Part shown: positions 9,183-18,472 of the stretch, piece by piece
Numbering within the stretch: position 1 is the stretch's first letter
Layout of the letters: each line of letters begins with the position of its first letter
Translations under genes and position numbers: made by a program
The notes under the pieces: model-generated
Database searches by the model: none
What the model was told of the DNA's origin: nothing
What the model saw: the letters and a program-made list of their open reading frames with translations, nothing else
Source of the DNA: an uncultured Alphaproteobacteria bacterium
Lineage (GTDB): Bacteria; Pseudomonadota; Alphaproteobacteria; GCA-2731375
DNA length: 64,000 nt
Assembly (NCBI GenBank): GCA_951812805.1
Contig: CATOSZ010000003.1
Span: 698,557-762,556, forward strand
Reading direction: 5' to 3'

Positions 9183-9722
9183 CTACCAGGGAATGGGGCC
9201 CTCTTGTCCCGTCGCCAGGTCGTAGACGTAGCGCCTGAGCTTCGCCAGGTCGCGGCCATAGAGGTGGAGGGAATAGGCCGTCTCGGAACCGTTGTTGGCG
9301 ACGTCGTGGATGGTGTCGGACGGCATGGCGACGACCTTGCCCGGGCCGATGTCCCGGGTCTCGATCCGCTCCAACGGCCCGTGCCGGCGCATGCCGTCGC
9401 CCGGATGACGCCAGAGCGTGTTGGTCTCGACCCCGCGGATGCCGGCGACGATGGCCCAGGTGGCGTGATCATGCGCTTCGACCGCGGCCCCCGGCCGCCA
9501 GCCGCAGAGATAGAGCTGGATGCCGCCGTCCGGGTCTTCATACAGCGCCACCTCGCCGTCGCCGCGGGCCTCGTTCCAGACGATCTTGTACCGGCCGATG
9601 AGGTCGGCGCCGGCGGCGAAGCGGGCCATGCGATGGTCGAGGCGATCGAGGATCTGCCGTTCGCCCTCAGCGCTGGCGATCACACGCTCGATCTCGGCGA
9701 CGAAATCCATGAGCGCGCTCAT
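9183..9722 (-). CDS. Cysteine-dioxygenase-type cupin protein
   Basis: A 179-residue cupin. The first metal-binding motif is VEAHDHATWAIVAGIRGVE, supplying two His, and the second contributes His in PSDTIHDVANNG, giving the three-His iron site of bacterial cysteine or thiol dioxygenases. Family members oxidise cysteine or 3-mercaptopropionate to the sulfinic acid; which substrate applies is not decidable here. The ATG at 9722 is chosen because the longer frame upstream is low-complexity Pro/Arg/Ala sequence. It is a single gene between an LLM oxidoreductase and an MFS exporter. Confidence 0.8.
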   Translation of the reverse strand: MSALMDFVAEIERVIASAEGERQILDRLDHRMARFAAGADLIGRYKIVWNEARGDGEVALYEDPDGGIQLYLCGWRPGAAVEAHDHATWAIVAGIRGVETNTLWRHPGDGMRRHGPLERIETRDIGPGKVVAMPSDTIHDVANNGSETAYSLHLYGRDLAKLRRYVYDLATGQEGPIPW

Positions 9723-9966
9723 CGTCCGCGCTCCAGCGGCCGGCCGGCGCGCAGGCGGCGGAGCTGGCCGGCGAGCCAGCGGCAGAGATCGGCAAGCGCA
9801 GCGGCGAGCACCAGGTGCTTGACGCTTCTGGGGATGCCCACGTGGGGCGGCGGCAGAAGGGGTGGGGGCAGACGGGAGGGGGGCGGCATGGCGAAACCTT
9901 CCGGTGGTCGATCCGGGACGGGAAACTAACACGCGTCTATGATGCCGTCAGCGGGGTCGAGACAAA

Positions 9967-11427
9967 GTGACGGAGTGGCGGGTGCGGGGGACGGAGGCGA
10001 CGACGCCCGAAGGCGGGGGCAGCGCGCGGGCGGCGGTCGGGCTGGCGGTGGTCTGCATCGGCGCCTCGATCATGCCGCTCGACACCGCCGTCAACATCTC
10101 CTTTCCCCATATCGCCCGCGATCTCGGGGTCGAGCTGGTCGACATCCAATGGGTGGTGATCTGCTACGTCACCACCTATGCGGCGCTGATGCTGGTCTGC
10201 GGCAAGCTCGGCGACCTGTTCGGCTATCGCCGGGTCTTCGCCATCGGCCTGGCCATGGCGACGGTGGCACTGGCGCTCTGCGCGCTGGCGCCGACCTTCG
10301 GCTGGCTGTTGTTCTTCCGCTTCCTGCAAGGCCTGGCGACCGCCCTGGTGGTGAGCTGCGCCCCGGCGCTGGTGACGTTGATGTACCCGGAATCCTCACG
10401 CGCCCGGGTGCTCGGCATCTACACCATGACCTACGGCCTCGGGAACATGCTCGGCCCCTGGGTCGGCGGCATGATGATCGAGCAGTTCGGCTGGGAAGGC
10501 GTGTTCGGCTTCCGCGCGCCCTTGGCCGGCCTCGCCTTCCTGGCGGTCTGGTTCGTCACCGAGCCGGTACGCGAGCGGACGGCGGGGGAGCGGCTGGACG
10601 TCGTCGGCGCCGTGTTCGCCGTGCTTGCCATGGCGGGCCTGCTGGCGACGGTCAGTCTGCTGCAGGCGGACGGCGCCTTGCGCTGGGGGGCCGTGGCCCT
10701 CGGCCTGGCAGCGGCGGCCGTGATCTACCTGTTCTGGCGGCACGAGGACCGCCATCCCTTCCCCCTCATCCGTCCCGCGGCGTTTCGCGACATGCCCTTC
10801 TCGGTGATCAACGGGGCCAACGTCGTCGTCAACTTCGTCGCCTTCGCCGTGTTGCTGCTGGTGCCCTTCTACCTGGTGCGGGCGACCGAGCTGTCGGCCG
10901 GCTGGGCCGGCGCGGTCCTGGCCGCGGGCACCTTCGGCTGGGTCGTCGCCTCGCCGTTGGGCGGCCGGCTGATCGGGCCGGTCAATCCGCGGCGGATGGC
11001 GGCGCTCGGCCTGGCGCTGGTTGGCTGCGGCCTGCTCGGCACCGCGCAATGGACGGCGGACAGCCCCTTCCCCCTCATGGTCGCGACGCTGTTCGTCCAG
11101 GGCGTCGGCATGGGCCTGTTCCAGGTCGCCTACATGCAGGTCGTCACCGGGACGCTGGCCCGCCGCGACCGGGGTGTGGCCGGCAGCCTCACCATGCTGA
11201 CACGGACCATCGGCGTCGTCGTCGGGGTGCAGATGCTGACCCTGATCCACGACAGCTTCGAGGCCCGCGCACTGGCCGACGGCCTGGTCTCGCTCGACGC
11301 CTTCATGCACGGCTTCCACGTAACCTTCCTCGTCTCCGGCGGCGGCATGCTGGCTTTCCTGGCGCTGACCGCGCTGTCGCCAAAGAACTGGTGGCGCGCG
11401 CCGCCGCCGGGATCCGACTTGGGCTAG
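9967..11427 (+). CDS. MFS transporter, DHA2 (14-TM) drug-exporter family
   Basis: A 486-residue inner-membrane major facilitator with many hydrophobic segments. Family hallmarks are the TM1 region MPLDTAVNISFPHIARDLGV, the motif GKLGDLFGYRRVFAIGL between TM2 and TM3, and YTMTYGLGNMLGPWVGG in TM5. These fit proton-driven multidrug exporters of the EmrB/QacA type. Translation appears to start at GTG 9967. A GATCCGGC-TTTC-GCCGGATC stem-loop begins 5 bases after the stop. The substrate is unknown. Confidence 0.88.
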   Translation: MTEWRVRGTEATTPEGGGSARAAVGLAVVCIGASIMPLDTAVNISFPHIARDLGVELVDIQWVVICYVTTYAALMLVCGKLGDLFGYRRVFAIGLAMATVALALCALAPTFGWLLFFRFLQGLATALVVSCAPALVTLMYPESSRARVLGIYTMTYGLGNMLGPWVGGMMIEQFGWEGVFGFRAPLAGLAFLAVWFVTEPVRERTAGERLDVVGAVFAVLAMAGLLATVSLLQADGALRWGAVALGLAAAAVIYLFWRHEDRHPFPLIRPAAFRDMPFSVINGANVVVNFVAFAVLLLVPFYLVRATELSAGWAGAVLAAGTFGWVVASPLGGRLIGPVNPRRMAALGLALVGCGLLGTAQWTADSPFPLMVATLFVQGVGMGLFQVAYMQVVTGTLARRDRGVAGSLTMLTRTIGVVVGVQMLTLIHDSFEARALADGLVSLDAFMHGFHVTFLVSGGGMLAFLALTALSPKNWWRAPPPGSDLG

Positions 11428-11431
11428 AGAA

Positions 11432-11451
11432 GATCCGGCTTTCGCCGGATC
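11432..11451 (+). terminator. Stem-loop after the MFS gene
   Basis: GATCCGGC (11432-11439) and GCCGGATC (11444-11451) form a perfect 8-bp stem with a TTTC loop, starting 5 bases past the MFS stop codon. There is no long T-tract, so termination strength is uncertain. Confidence 0.5.
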
Positions 11452-11563
11452 GTCCGGCCGCTTGCATGGCCGCGGCAACCACGTGGGCCAAATCGATGAC
11501 GCGGCATGCCGATCGGGACGTCTGAACCTGGAGGCAAACTCACTGTGCGCCCAAAATTTCCAC

Positions 11564-13115
11564 CTAGCAGCCTGTCGGACTTGAGCCGAGTTTCGAGATG
11601 AGATTCACTGTCACGGTCTGATTCTCTCCTGCGCGGTGATTTTGTGATGAGCAACTTTCGACAGGTTGACCGGGAGACCAGCTATCTTCTGCCGCCTTCG
11701 GTGGACGAATGGCTGCCTGATCGTCATCTGGCGCGCTTCGTGGTCGATGTGCTGGAGCAGCTGGATCTCTCTGCGTTCGTGAAGGCCTATCGTGGTTCGG
11801 GCTCGGCGGCGCATCACCCGAGCGTCCTGCTGGGCCTGCTGATCTACGGCTACGCGACGGGGGTGCATTCCAGCCGGAAGCTGGAGCGGGCGAGCTATGA
11901 TTCGGTGGCCTTCCGCTTCATCGCGGCAAACGACCACCCCGACCACGACACGATCGCCACGTTCCGCCGTCGCTTCCTGCCGCTGATCGAGGGGCTGTTC
12001 GTGCAGGTTCTGCTGCTGGCGCGGCAGGCCGGCATGCTGCAACTGGGCACGGTGGCGCTGGACGGGACGAAGATCCATGCCGACGCGAGCCGGCACAGCG
12101 CCCTGTCGTGGCAGCGTGCGGGCGAGATCGAAGCCCGGCTGCGGGCCGAGGTGGCGGAGTTGATGGCGTTGGCGGAAGCGGCGGACCGGTCCGAGGTTCC
12201 CGACGGCATGAGCGTGCCGGAGGAGCTGGCACGGCGCGAGGACCGGCTGGCGGCGATCGCCGCGGCGAAGGCGGAGATCGAGGCGCGGGCGGCCGAGCGT
12301 CATGCGCGGGAGCAGGCGGAGTACGAAGAGAAGCTGGCAGCCCGCGAGGCGAAGGAAACGCGGACCGGCCGCAAGCCGGGCGGGCGGCCACCGAAGCCGC
12401 CGGAGCCGGGGCCACGGGCGAAGGACCAGGTCAACCTGACGGACCCGGACTCGCGCATCATGCCGGTGGCCGGCGGCGGCTTCGAGCAGTGCTACAACGC
12501 CCAGGCTGCGGTGGCCGCCGGCAGCCTGCTGGTGGTCAGCGCCGACGTGGTGCAGGCGGCGAACGACAAGCAGCAGATCGAACCGACGCTCGAAGCACTC
12601 GCCGGCCTGCCGGACGGGCTTGGCGAGGTCGAGACCCTGTTGGCGGACAGCGGCTACTTCAGCCAGGCCAACGTCGAGGCCTGCGGGGAAGCGGAGATCG
12701 CGCCGCTGATCGCGCTCGGCCGGGAGCACCACCATCTTTCCTGGCGGGACCGCTTCGCCGAGGCGCCGCCAGCGCCCGAGGATCCGACGCCGCTCGAGGC
12801 GATGTGCCATCGCCTGGCCACACCCGAGGGCCGGGCGCTCTACGCGCTTCGCAAGCAGACGCCGGAGCCGGTGTTCGGCATCATCAAATCGGTGATGGGC
12901 TTGCGTCAGTTCAGCCTGCGCGGCCTCGACAAGGCGAAGGGGGAATGGACCTTGGCCACGCTCTCCTGGAACATCAAGCGGATGTTCGTCCTCAGCCACG
13001 CCTGAACGGGCGGGCCAACCCGCGTTCGCAACTTCATGGGGGTAAATCCATGACATCGACGCCCGCCAAGCCAATCTTACCAATCCTTGCATGCCCGAGT
13101 CCGACAGGCTGCTAG
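11564..13115 (+). mobile_element. IS1182-family insertion sequence, copy 1
   Basis: The terminal inverted repeats read CTAGCAGCCTGTCGGACTTG at the left end and CCGAGTCCGACAGGCTGCTAG at the right. The element is 1552 bp counting the CTAG at both ends and carries one transposase gene. The second copy at 48612-50163 has the same length and the same CTAG at both ends. CTAG is therefore either a fixed terminal tetranucleotide or a sequence-specific 4-bp target duplication. Removing the element leaves the palindromic site CACCTAGGTG. Both copies have the same orientation. Confidence 0.92.
11647..13005 (+). CDS. IS1182-family transposase
   Basis: A 452-residue DDE transposase. The N-terminus (RQVDRETSYLLPPSVDEWLP) is typical of the family. 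Catalytic residues lie in VALDGTKIHADAS (Asp), LADSGYFSQAN (Asp) and KQTPEPVFGIIKSV (Glu). A long charged, Ala/Glu-rich coiled segment sits in the middle. The ATG at 11647 is used; a GTG directly precedes it. The translation is identical to that of the copy at 48695-50053, which indicates recent transposition or gene conversion. Confidence 0.95.
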   Translation: MSNFRQVDRETSYLLPPSVDEWLPDRHLARFVVDVLEQLDLSAFVKAYRGSGSAAHHPSVLLGLLIYGYATGVHSSRKLERASYDSVAFRFIAANDHPDHDTIATFRRRFLPLIEGLFVQVLLLARQAGMLQLGTVALDGTKIHADASRHSALSWQRAGEIEARLRAEVAELMALAEAADRSEVPDGMSVPEELARREDRLAAIAAAKAEIEARAAERHAREQAEYEEKLAAREAKETRTGRKPGGRPPKPPEPGPRAKDQVNLTDPDSRIMPVAGGGFEQCYNAQAAVAAGSLLVVSADVVQAANDKQQIEPTLEALAGLPDGLGEVETLLADSGYFSQANVEACGEAEIAPLIALGREHHHLSWRDRFAEAPPAPEDPTPLEAMCHRLATPEGRALYALRKQTPEPVFGIIKSVMGLRQFSLRGLDKAKGEWTLATLSWNIKRMFVLSHA

Positions 13116-13154
13116 GTGAATTGTAGCCAGTACCAGCCGCTCATGCGTTGCCAG

Positions 13155-13691
13155 CTAGGCTATTTTTGATTCGATAAAGTCGAGTGCGTCAGCACCAGCT
13201 GATACCTCTGAAATGTAGAAGTGCATGCCCTTTTGTGGCCAGATGAGAATTCCCTTTGGCGTCCGAACGCACTTCTCGATGCCACCCCACGTCATGTGAG
13301 CGGACGAAATTTTGCTTTTTGTCTCGATGCCATCGTCGTCGAACGACATCTCGATCATCGTGTTTGCGGCCTTACTTCTTCCTTGTCTCCGAAGCCAAAA
13401 GAACTTCTTGATTCGGCTACTGAAAAGCTCGAAAACGCCAATGGCAACAAGGGCAAGTGGCAGAGCGGTTGCCCAATTTGCGTACGCGAGAAGCGCCAAA
13501 CCGCAAACAATGAAAAGACCGCCGATAGCAAACTCGATCAGGCGCCATCGGCTCCCGTACCGACGCGCTTGATCGAAGCCCTCGCTCATATAATCTCTGT
13601 CGTAAACCATTTTCGCGGTGTAATTCACGACTTTATTTTCTGACACTAGTTGAAATCCCTCACGATACTTTTGGCTTGAATCGGGAGACAA
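13155..13691 (-). CDS. YcxB-like membrane protein
   Basis: A 178-residue protein with two adjacent membrane segments (LIEFAIGGLFIVCGLALLAY and ALPLALVAIGVFELF), followed by a soluble C-terminal part containing SSAHMTWGGIEKCVRTPKGI. This layout fits the YcxB-like family, whose function is unknown. Translation appears to start at TTG 13691, because AAAGGAG lies 8 bases upstream. Its codon usage is visibly less GC-rich than that of its neighbours, and it lies directly beside an IS1182 copy, both signs of recent acquisition. Confidence 0.7.
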   Translation of the reverse strand: MSPDSSQKYREGFQLVSENKVVNYTAKMVYDRDYMSEGFDQARRYGSRWRLIEFAIGGLFIVCGLALLAYANWATALPLALVAIGVFELFSSRIKKFFWLRRQGRSKAANTMIEMSFDDDGIETKSKISSAHMTWGGIEKCVRTPKGILIWPQKGMHFYISEVSAGADALDFIESKIA

Positions 13692-13788
13692 GTGAGTGTC
13701 TCCTTTGGATCATGTATACACATAAATGGTTCCGATGCCACGTCACCTATCGACCCCAGCCCGGACGTGATCCCGGCAACGGCGGACA

Positions 13789-15012
13789 TCAGCCCAACTC
13801 GTCCGCAATATCGTCCCGGCGCGGGTCGCGCAGGCCGGTGCGGCCGTGGTGGCGGTCGGCTTGTTTGTAGCCGAGCGCGTCTTCGGCGATCAGGATCTTC
13901 TGCACGTTGGCCGTGCCCTCGCCGGTGAAGAACAGGTCGGCATAGGACTTGAGCCACGACACCCGGTATTCGAGGCTGAGGCCGTAGCCGCCGAAGATCT
14001 GCTGCGCCTTGTCCGCGACCAGCTTCGCCGTCCCGGAAGCATGGAACTTGGCGAGCGCCGCGATGCGGTTCGAAGGCAGGTCGGCGTCCAGATGGCGCGC
14101 CGCTTCGTAGACGAGCGCGCGGCTCGCTTCGATCGCCACGGCCATTTCCGCGATGTCGGATTGGATCATCTGAAAGCGGCCGATGGGCCGGCCGTGCAGT
14201 TCGCGCTCGCCCGCATAGCGCACCGCGTCCTCGAAGCAGGCGCGCGCGACGCCGAGCGCCTTGGCCGCCACCGTCACCCGGCCCGGCTGCAGCGCCCGCA
14301 TGACGATGGCGAAACCGTCCCCCTCGTCCCCCAGCCTGTTCTCCACCGGCACGACGAAATCATCGAGGAAGACCGCGCAGGTCCGCAGTGCCTTGGACAG
14401 GCCGTGCATCTCGATCGGCCGGGCTTCGAAGCCAGGGTACTTCTTCGGCTCGACGATGAAGGCGGTGACGCCGCGCGCGCCGGCGTCGGGATCCGTCTTG
14501 GCCAGCAGCACGCCGACGTCCGTCTCGTTCGCCATGGAGGCGAACATCTTGGCCCCGTTCAGGCGGTAGACCGCGCCGTCGCGTACCGCCCGGGTCTGCA
14601 TCTGCCCCAACGCGTCGGAGCCGCCGCCCGCTTCCGTCAGGCTCATCATGCCGATGGTCTCACCGGCCAGCAGCGGCGGCACGTACTTCATCACCTGTTC
14701 GGCGGTGCCGCCCGCATAGATGCACTGCGGGCAGGTCGAGCCCTGCTGGTTGTTGCAGGCGGCGAAGCGCACGTCGGCGCGGGCCAGCTCCTCGCTCACC
14801 ACCGCCGCGGCGACATAGCCGAGGTCGGTGCCACCGACCGATTCGGGAAACACCGCGCCGTAGAAGCCGGCGGCCCCCGCCTGGCGGACCAGCGCGCGGG
14901 GAAACTCGCCCCGCGCCTCGAAATCGTCCATGACCGGCACGACCTCGCGCGCCATGAAGCGGGCCACGGCGTCGCGGACCTGGCGGATTTCGTCGGGCAG
15001 CAATTCGTCCAT
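13789..15012 (-). CDS. Acyl-CoA dehydrogenase
   Basis: A 407-residue flavoprotein that oxidises acyl-CoA thioesters at the alpha-beta bond. N-terminal helical domain: LPDEIRQVRDAVARFMAREVVPV. Middle domain: GMMSLTEAGGGSDALGQMQTRA. C-terminal domain: QQIFGGYGLSLEYRVSWLKSYADLFFTGEGTANVQ, where the Glu of GEGTANVQ matches the usual catalytic base. The ATG at 15012 has GGAGGAG just upstream. It is divergent from the TauD gene with about 100 bases between, so they may share a regulatory region. The acyl substrate is unknown. Confidence 0.93.
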   Translation of the reverse strand: MDELLPDEIRQVRDAVARFMAREVVPVMDDFEARGEFPRALVRQAGAAGFYGAVFPESVGGTDLGYVAAAVVSEELARADVRFAACNNQQGSTCPQCIYAGGTAEQVMKYVPPLLAGETIGMMSLTEAGGGSDALGQMQTRAVRDGAVYRLNGAKMFASMANETDVGVLLAKTDPDAGARGVTAFIVEPKKYPGFEARPIEMHGLSKALRTCAVFLDDFVVPVENRLGDEGDGFAIVMRALQPGRVTVAAKALGVARACFEDAVRYAGERELHGRPIGRFQMIQSDIAEMAVAIEASRALVYEAARHLDADLPSNRIAALAKFHASGTAKLVADKAQQIFGGYGLSLEYRVSWLKSYADLFFTGEGTANVQKILIAEDALGYKQADRHHGRTGLRDPRRDDIADELG

Positions 15013-15115
15013 CGGCCTCCTCCCGTGGCGGTACGGGGGAATGTTATGCTGCGGGCCGGGCCGAAGGCCACGCCCGGCGAGGCGGCAGATGAACAGGAAT
15101 GTGGAGACCGGCGCC

Positions 15116-16057
15116 ATGAGCCAAAACGCGGATGCCATCCAGATCCACCCGCAGACGCTTTCGATCGGGGCCGAGATCACCGGCATCGATCTTTCGCAGC
15201 CGTTGGGTGAGGCGGCGCGGCGCGTCGTCTACGACGCCTTCCTCGAATGGAAGGTGGTGTTCTTCCGCGACCAGAACCTGGACCATGCCGCCCACGTCGC
15301 CTTCGCCCGCCAGATGGGGGAACCGACGATCGGCCATGCCGTCTTCGGCCACGAGACGGGCTTTCCCGAGATCTATTCGATCGCCAAGTTCCGCACCGCC
15401 AACAGCCACCGGGAGGCCCGCATGCAGCGGCCCTGGACCGGCTGGCATACGGACATCACGGCCGCCATCAACCCGCCGCTCGCCTCGATCCTGCGCGGCG
15501 TTACCATTCCGCCCTATGGCGGCGACACGCTGTGGACCGATCTGGCGGCCGCCTATCAGGGGCTTTCCGAAACCTTGCGCGGCTTCGTCGACGGGCTCAC
15601 CGGCATTCACCGTTTCGAGGCCCTGGTGAAGGGCGACGACTACGAGGAGAGCGTGCAGCGCCGCACCATGGAGAGCGAGCATCCGCTGGTTCGCGTGCAT
15701 CCCGAAACCGGCCGGCGCGTGCTCTACGTCAGTCCGTCCTTCCTGAAGTCCATCCCCGGCCTCAGCCCGCGCGAGGGGCAGCAGATCCTGGAGCTGTTGT
15801 GGGAGCATGCGGTGCGCCCGGAATACACGCTGCGTTTCAAGTGGCGGGCCGGCGACATCGCCATGTGGGACAACCGCTCGACCGCGCACCTGGCGCCGAG
15901 CGACATCTTCGAGAGCGATTTCGACCGCCAGCTCTATCGCATCACCCTGGTGGGCGACGTGCCGGTCGGCATCGACGGCCGCACCTCGCGGGCGTTGCAG
16001 GGCGAGCCGATCCTCTCGGCGGCGGCGGAACTGGAGGCGCTGGCCCGTGCCTCGTGA
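15116..16057 (+). CDS. TauD/TfdA-family Fe(II)/2-oxoglutarate dioxygenase
   Basis: A 313-residue non-haem iron dioxygenase. The iron site is visible as WHTDIT (His and Asp) and the distal His in MWDNRSTAHLAPSD; RQLYRITLVGD supplies the Arg that usually holds 2-oxoglutarate. The family hydroxylates sulfonates, phenoxyacetates, sulfate esters and related compounds, so the substrate stays open. The ATG at 15116 follows GGAGACC; an in-frame ATG at 15090 is an alternative. Its stop lies inside the next gene, so it is probably co-translated with the LLM monooxygenase, which could act on the same substrate class. Confidence 0.93.
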   Translation: MSQNADAIQIHPQTLSIGAEITGIDLSQPLGEAARRVVYDAFLEWKVVFFRDQNLDHAAHVAFARQMGEPTIGHAVFGHETGFPEIYSIAKFRTANSHREARMQRPWTGWHTDITAAINPPLASILRGVTIPPYGGDTLWTDLAAAYQGLSETLRGFVDGLTGIHRFEALVKGDDYEESVQRRTMESEHPLVRVHPETGRRVLYVSPSFLKSIPGLSPREGQQILELLWEHAVRPEYTLRFKWRAGDIAMWDNRSTAHLAPSDIFESDFDRQLYRITLVGDVPVGIDGRTSRALQGEPILSAAAELEALARAS

Positions 16058-17360
16058 GTTGCACCTGAACCTGTTCATCCAGAGCCGCGGCCACCACGAG
16101 GCATCCTGGCGCCACCCGAAGGCGACCCCGCACGGACTGACCGAGATCCGCTATTACCAGGAGTTGGCCCGGGCCGCCGAAGCGGCCTGTTTCGATTCGC
16201 TCTTCCTCGCCGACCAGCTGGCGGTGCCGGACGACGCCGCCCGCGCGCCGCGCAACTGGCTGGAGCCGATCACCGCGCTTGCCGCCGTCGCCGCGGTGAC
16301 GGAGCGGATCGGCCTCATCGCCACCGCGTCGTCGACCTATACCGAGCCGTTCAATCTCGCCCGCCAGTTCCAGTCCCTCGACCACATCTCCGGCGGCCGA
16401 GCGGGCTGGAACATCGTCACCTCCTGGTCGGTACCCGCGGCGCGCAACTACGGCGCCGGCGCGCAACTGAGCCACGAGGCGCGCTATGAGCGGGCGGAGG
16501 AATACGTCGGCGTGGTCAAGGCGTTGTGGGACAGTTGGGACGACGACGCGATCCTCGACGACACCGCCAGCGGCGACTACGCCCGCGCCGACGGCATCCG
16601 GGCGGTCGACCATGCGGGCGAACATTATTCGGTGGCCGGGCCGCTCAACGTGCCGCGCGGGCCGCAGGGCCGGCCGGTGCTGGTGCAGGCCGGCTCGTCC
16701 GACACCGGCCGCGCCTTCGCCGCCCGCCACGCCGAGGCGGTATTCACCGCGCATATGCAGCTGGAGACGGCGAAAGCCTTCTATGTCGACCTGAAGGCCC
16801 GGGTCGCCGCCGCCGGCCGCAAGCCCGAACACGTGCTGATCCTGCCCGGCCTCTCGCCGATGATCGGCTCGACCGAGGCCGAGGCGAAATGCTTCGCCGA
16901 GGAACTCGCCGATCTCGCGGATCCGGAGACCGGGCGCAAGCGGCTGTCAAACCGTTTCGGCGGGCACGACTTTTCCCATCTGCACCTCGACGTGCCGCTA
17001 CGGGCGGAGGATTTCCCGGCGCCCGAAACCGTCGAGGCGGCGCGCAGCCGGACCGAGGTCATCGTCGGCCTGGTCGAGCGCGAAGGCCTCACGCTCCGCC
17101 AGCTGCTCGGCCGCCTGGCCGGCGCGCGGGGCCATTTCACCTTCGCCGGCACCCCCGACCAGGTCTGCGACCTGATGGTGCGCTGGGCCGAGGCCGGCGC
17201 CTGCGACGGCTTCAACATGATGCCGCCGGTGCTGCCCTGGATGGCCGACGCGCTGGCCGAGGAGGTGATCCCCCGCTTGCAGGCCCGCGGGCTGTTCCGC
17301 AAGGCCTATGGCGGCGCCACCCTGCGCGATCACTTCGGGCTGCCGCGGCCCGGCTGTTGA
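16047..17360 (+). CDS. LLM-class FMN-dependent monooxygenase (NtaA/SnaA/DszA type)
   Basis: A 437-residue luciferase-like monooxygenase, which needs reduced FMN from a separate reductase. Subfamily marks include LHLNLFIQSRGHHEASWRHP, FDSLFLADQL, ISGGRAGWNIVTSW and GRPVLVQAGSSDTGRAFAARHAEAVF. These match enzymes that cleave nitrilotriacetate, EDTA or dibenzothiophene sulfone. Translation starts at GTG 16047, overlapping the end of the TauD gene by 11 bases. No FMN reductase gene is visible in the window, so a distant reductase must serve it. Confidence 0.9.
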   Translation: MPRELHLNLFIQSRGHHEASWRHPKATPHGLTEIRYYQELARAAEAACFDSLFLADQLAVPDDAARAPRNWLEPITALAAVAAVTERIGLIATASSTYTEPFNLARQFQSLDHISGGRAGWNIVTSWSVPAARNYGAGAQLSHEARYERAEEYVGVVKALWDSWDDDAILDDTASGDYARADGIRAVDHAGEHYSVAGPLNVPRGPQGRPVLVQAGSSDTGRAFAARHAEAVFTAHMQLETAKAFYVDLKARVAAAGRKPEHVLILPGLSPMIGSTEAEAKCFAEELADLADPETGRKRLSNRFGGHDFSHLHLDVPLRAEDFPAPETVEAARSRTEVIVGLVEREGLTLRQLLGRLAGARGHFTFAGTPDQVCDLMVRWAEAGACDGFNMMPPVLPWMADALAEEVIPRLQARGLFRKAYGGATLRDHFGLPRPGC

Positions 17361-17364
17361 GTGG

Positions 17365-18447
17365 TCAGGCCGCCATTCGGCCGGGGTTGCGCTCGACGAG
17401 CAGGGGCCGCACGAGGCGGCCGAAACGCTCCGCCTCCGCATCGTGCAGGTAGCCGGAGAGGCAGAAGGAGTGGCAGCCGGCGTCGATGAAGCGTTGCAGA
17501 GTCGCGGCGCATTGTTCGGGGTTGCCGACGACGGCGATGCCGGCGCCCGGACGGAACCGGGTGAGGCCGGTCCACAGGTGCGGGGCGATCCACAGGCCCT
17601 TCTCCGCCGCCAGCTGCTGCACCCGGCGGTTGGCCATGGAAGTCTGCGTGCGCCGCTTCAGCATCTCGCGCGCCGCTTCCGGCATGTCGCGGATCAGCCG
17701 GTCCGCCGCCTCCAGCGCTTCCGCCTCGCTCTCCCGGCAGATGATCTGCAGGCGCATGCCGAAGCCGATGTCGTCCGCCCGGCCGTGTTCGGCGGCACGG
17801 GCGCGGATGTCGGCGATGTTCTCCGCGATCCGTTCCGGCAGGTCGCCCCAGAAGAGATGCACGTCGGAATGCTTGGCCGAGAGGTTCCAGGCGTCTTCCG
17901 AACCGCCGCCGAGATAGAAGCGCGGGTGCGGCCGCTGCACCGGTTTCGGCGTGATGGAGGCGCCCTCGAGCTTGTGGAAGCGGCCCTCGAAATCGAGCGG
18001 GCCGTCCGCGGTCCACAGCGCTTTCAGGATCTCCACCTCTTCGTCCATCAGGGCATAGCGGTCTTCCTTGGCGTAAGTGATGCCTTCCGCCGCGAGTTCG
18101 GTTTCCGCCTGACCGGCGATCAGGTTGACGCAGATCCGCCCCCCGGACATGGCATCGAAGGTGGCGATCATCTTGGCCAGCAGGACCGGATTGACGTAGC
18201 CGGGACGCGCCGCGATCAGCGGCGCGATGCGGCTGGTCCGCGCGGCCATGAAGGCGCCGGCGATATAGGCTTCCCAGCAGCGCCGGTCGACCGGGATCAA
18301 CATGTAGGTGAAGCCCGCCGCCTCCGCCGCCTCGACCACCCGCAGCAGGTATTCGGGCGTGACCTCGACGCTCGCCTCGCGAACGCCGTACGCCGTGGTA
18401 TCGCCACTGGTCGGCAGGAACCAGCCGAATTCGAGCGCGCGCGTCAT
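17365..18447 (-). CDS. LLM-class flavin monooxygenase (SsuD-like)
   Basis: A 360-residue luciferase-like enzyme resembling alkanesulfonate monooxygenase: EFGWFLPTSGDTTAYG, LIAARPGYVNPVLLAKMIAT, FDAMSGGRICVNLIAG and PRFYLGGGSEDAWNLSAKH. The ATG at 18447 has GGAGGTGAGG immediately upstream. It converges on the NtaA-type gene with 4 bases between the stop codons. It shares little sequence with the two other LLM enzymes of the window, so they are not recent duplicates. The substrate could be an organosulfonate but that is inferred from the family. Confidence 0.88.
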   Translation of the reverse strand: MTRALEFGWFLPTSGDTTAYGVREASVEVTPEYLLRVVEAAEAAGFTYMLIPVDRRCWEAYIAGAFMAARTSRIAPLIAARPGYVNPVLLAKMIATFDAMSGGRICVNLIAGQAETELAAEGITYAKEDRYALMDEEVEILKALWTADGPLDFEGRFHKLEGASITPKPVQRPHPRFYLGGGSEDAWNLSAKHSDVHLFWGDLPERIAENIADIRARAAEHGRADDIGFGMRLQIICRESEAEALEAADRLIRDMPEAAREMLKRRTQTSMANRRVQQLAAEKGLWIAPHLWTGLTRFRPGAGIAVVGNPEQCAATLQRFIDAGCHSFCLSGYLHDAEAERFGRLVRPLLVERNPGRMAA

Positions 18448-18472
18448 CCTCACCTCCGTCCCTTCGGGCCGA

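Noticed and set aside
9720-9932. N-terminal extension of the cupin protein, and a possible 56-codon GTG frame in the same stretch
   Set aside because: The extension is Pro/Arg/Ala-rich and lacks homology features. The short GTG frame reads plausibly but overlaps the cupin start and has no clear ribosome-binding site.
11611-13092. Long minus-strand open frame over the IS1182 transposase (also at 48659-50641)
   Set aside because: Arg- and Leu-rich shadow without domain features, duplicated only because the IS is duplicated.
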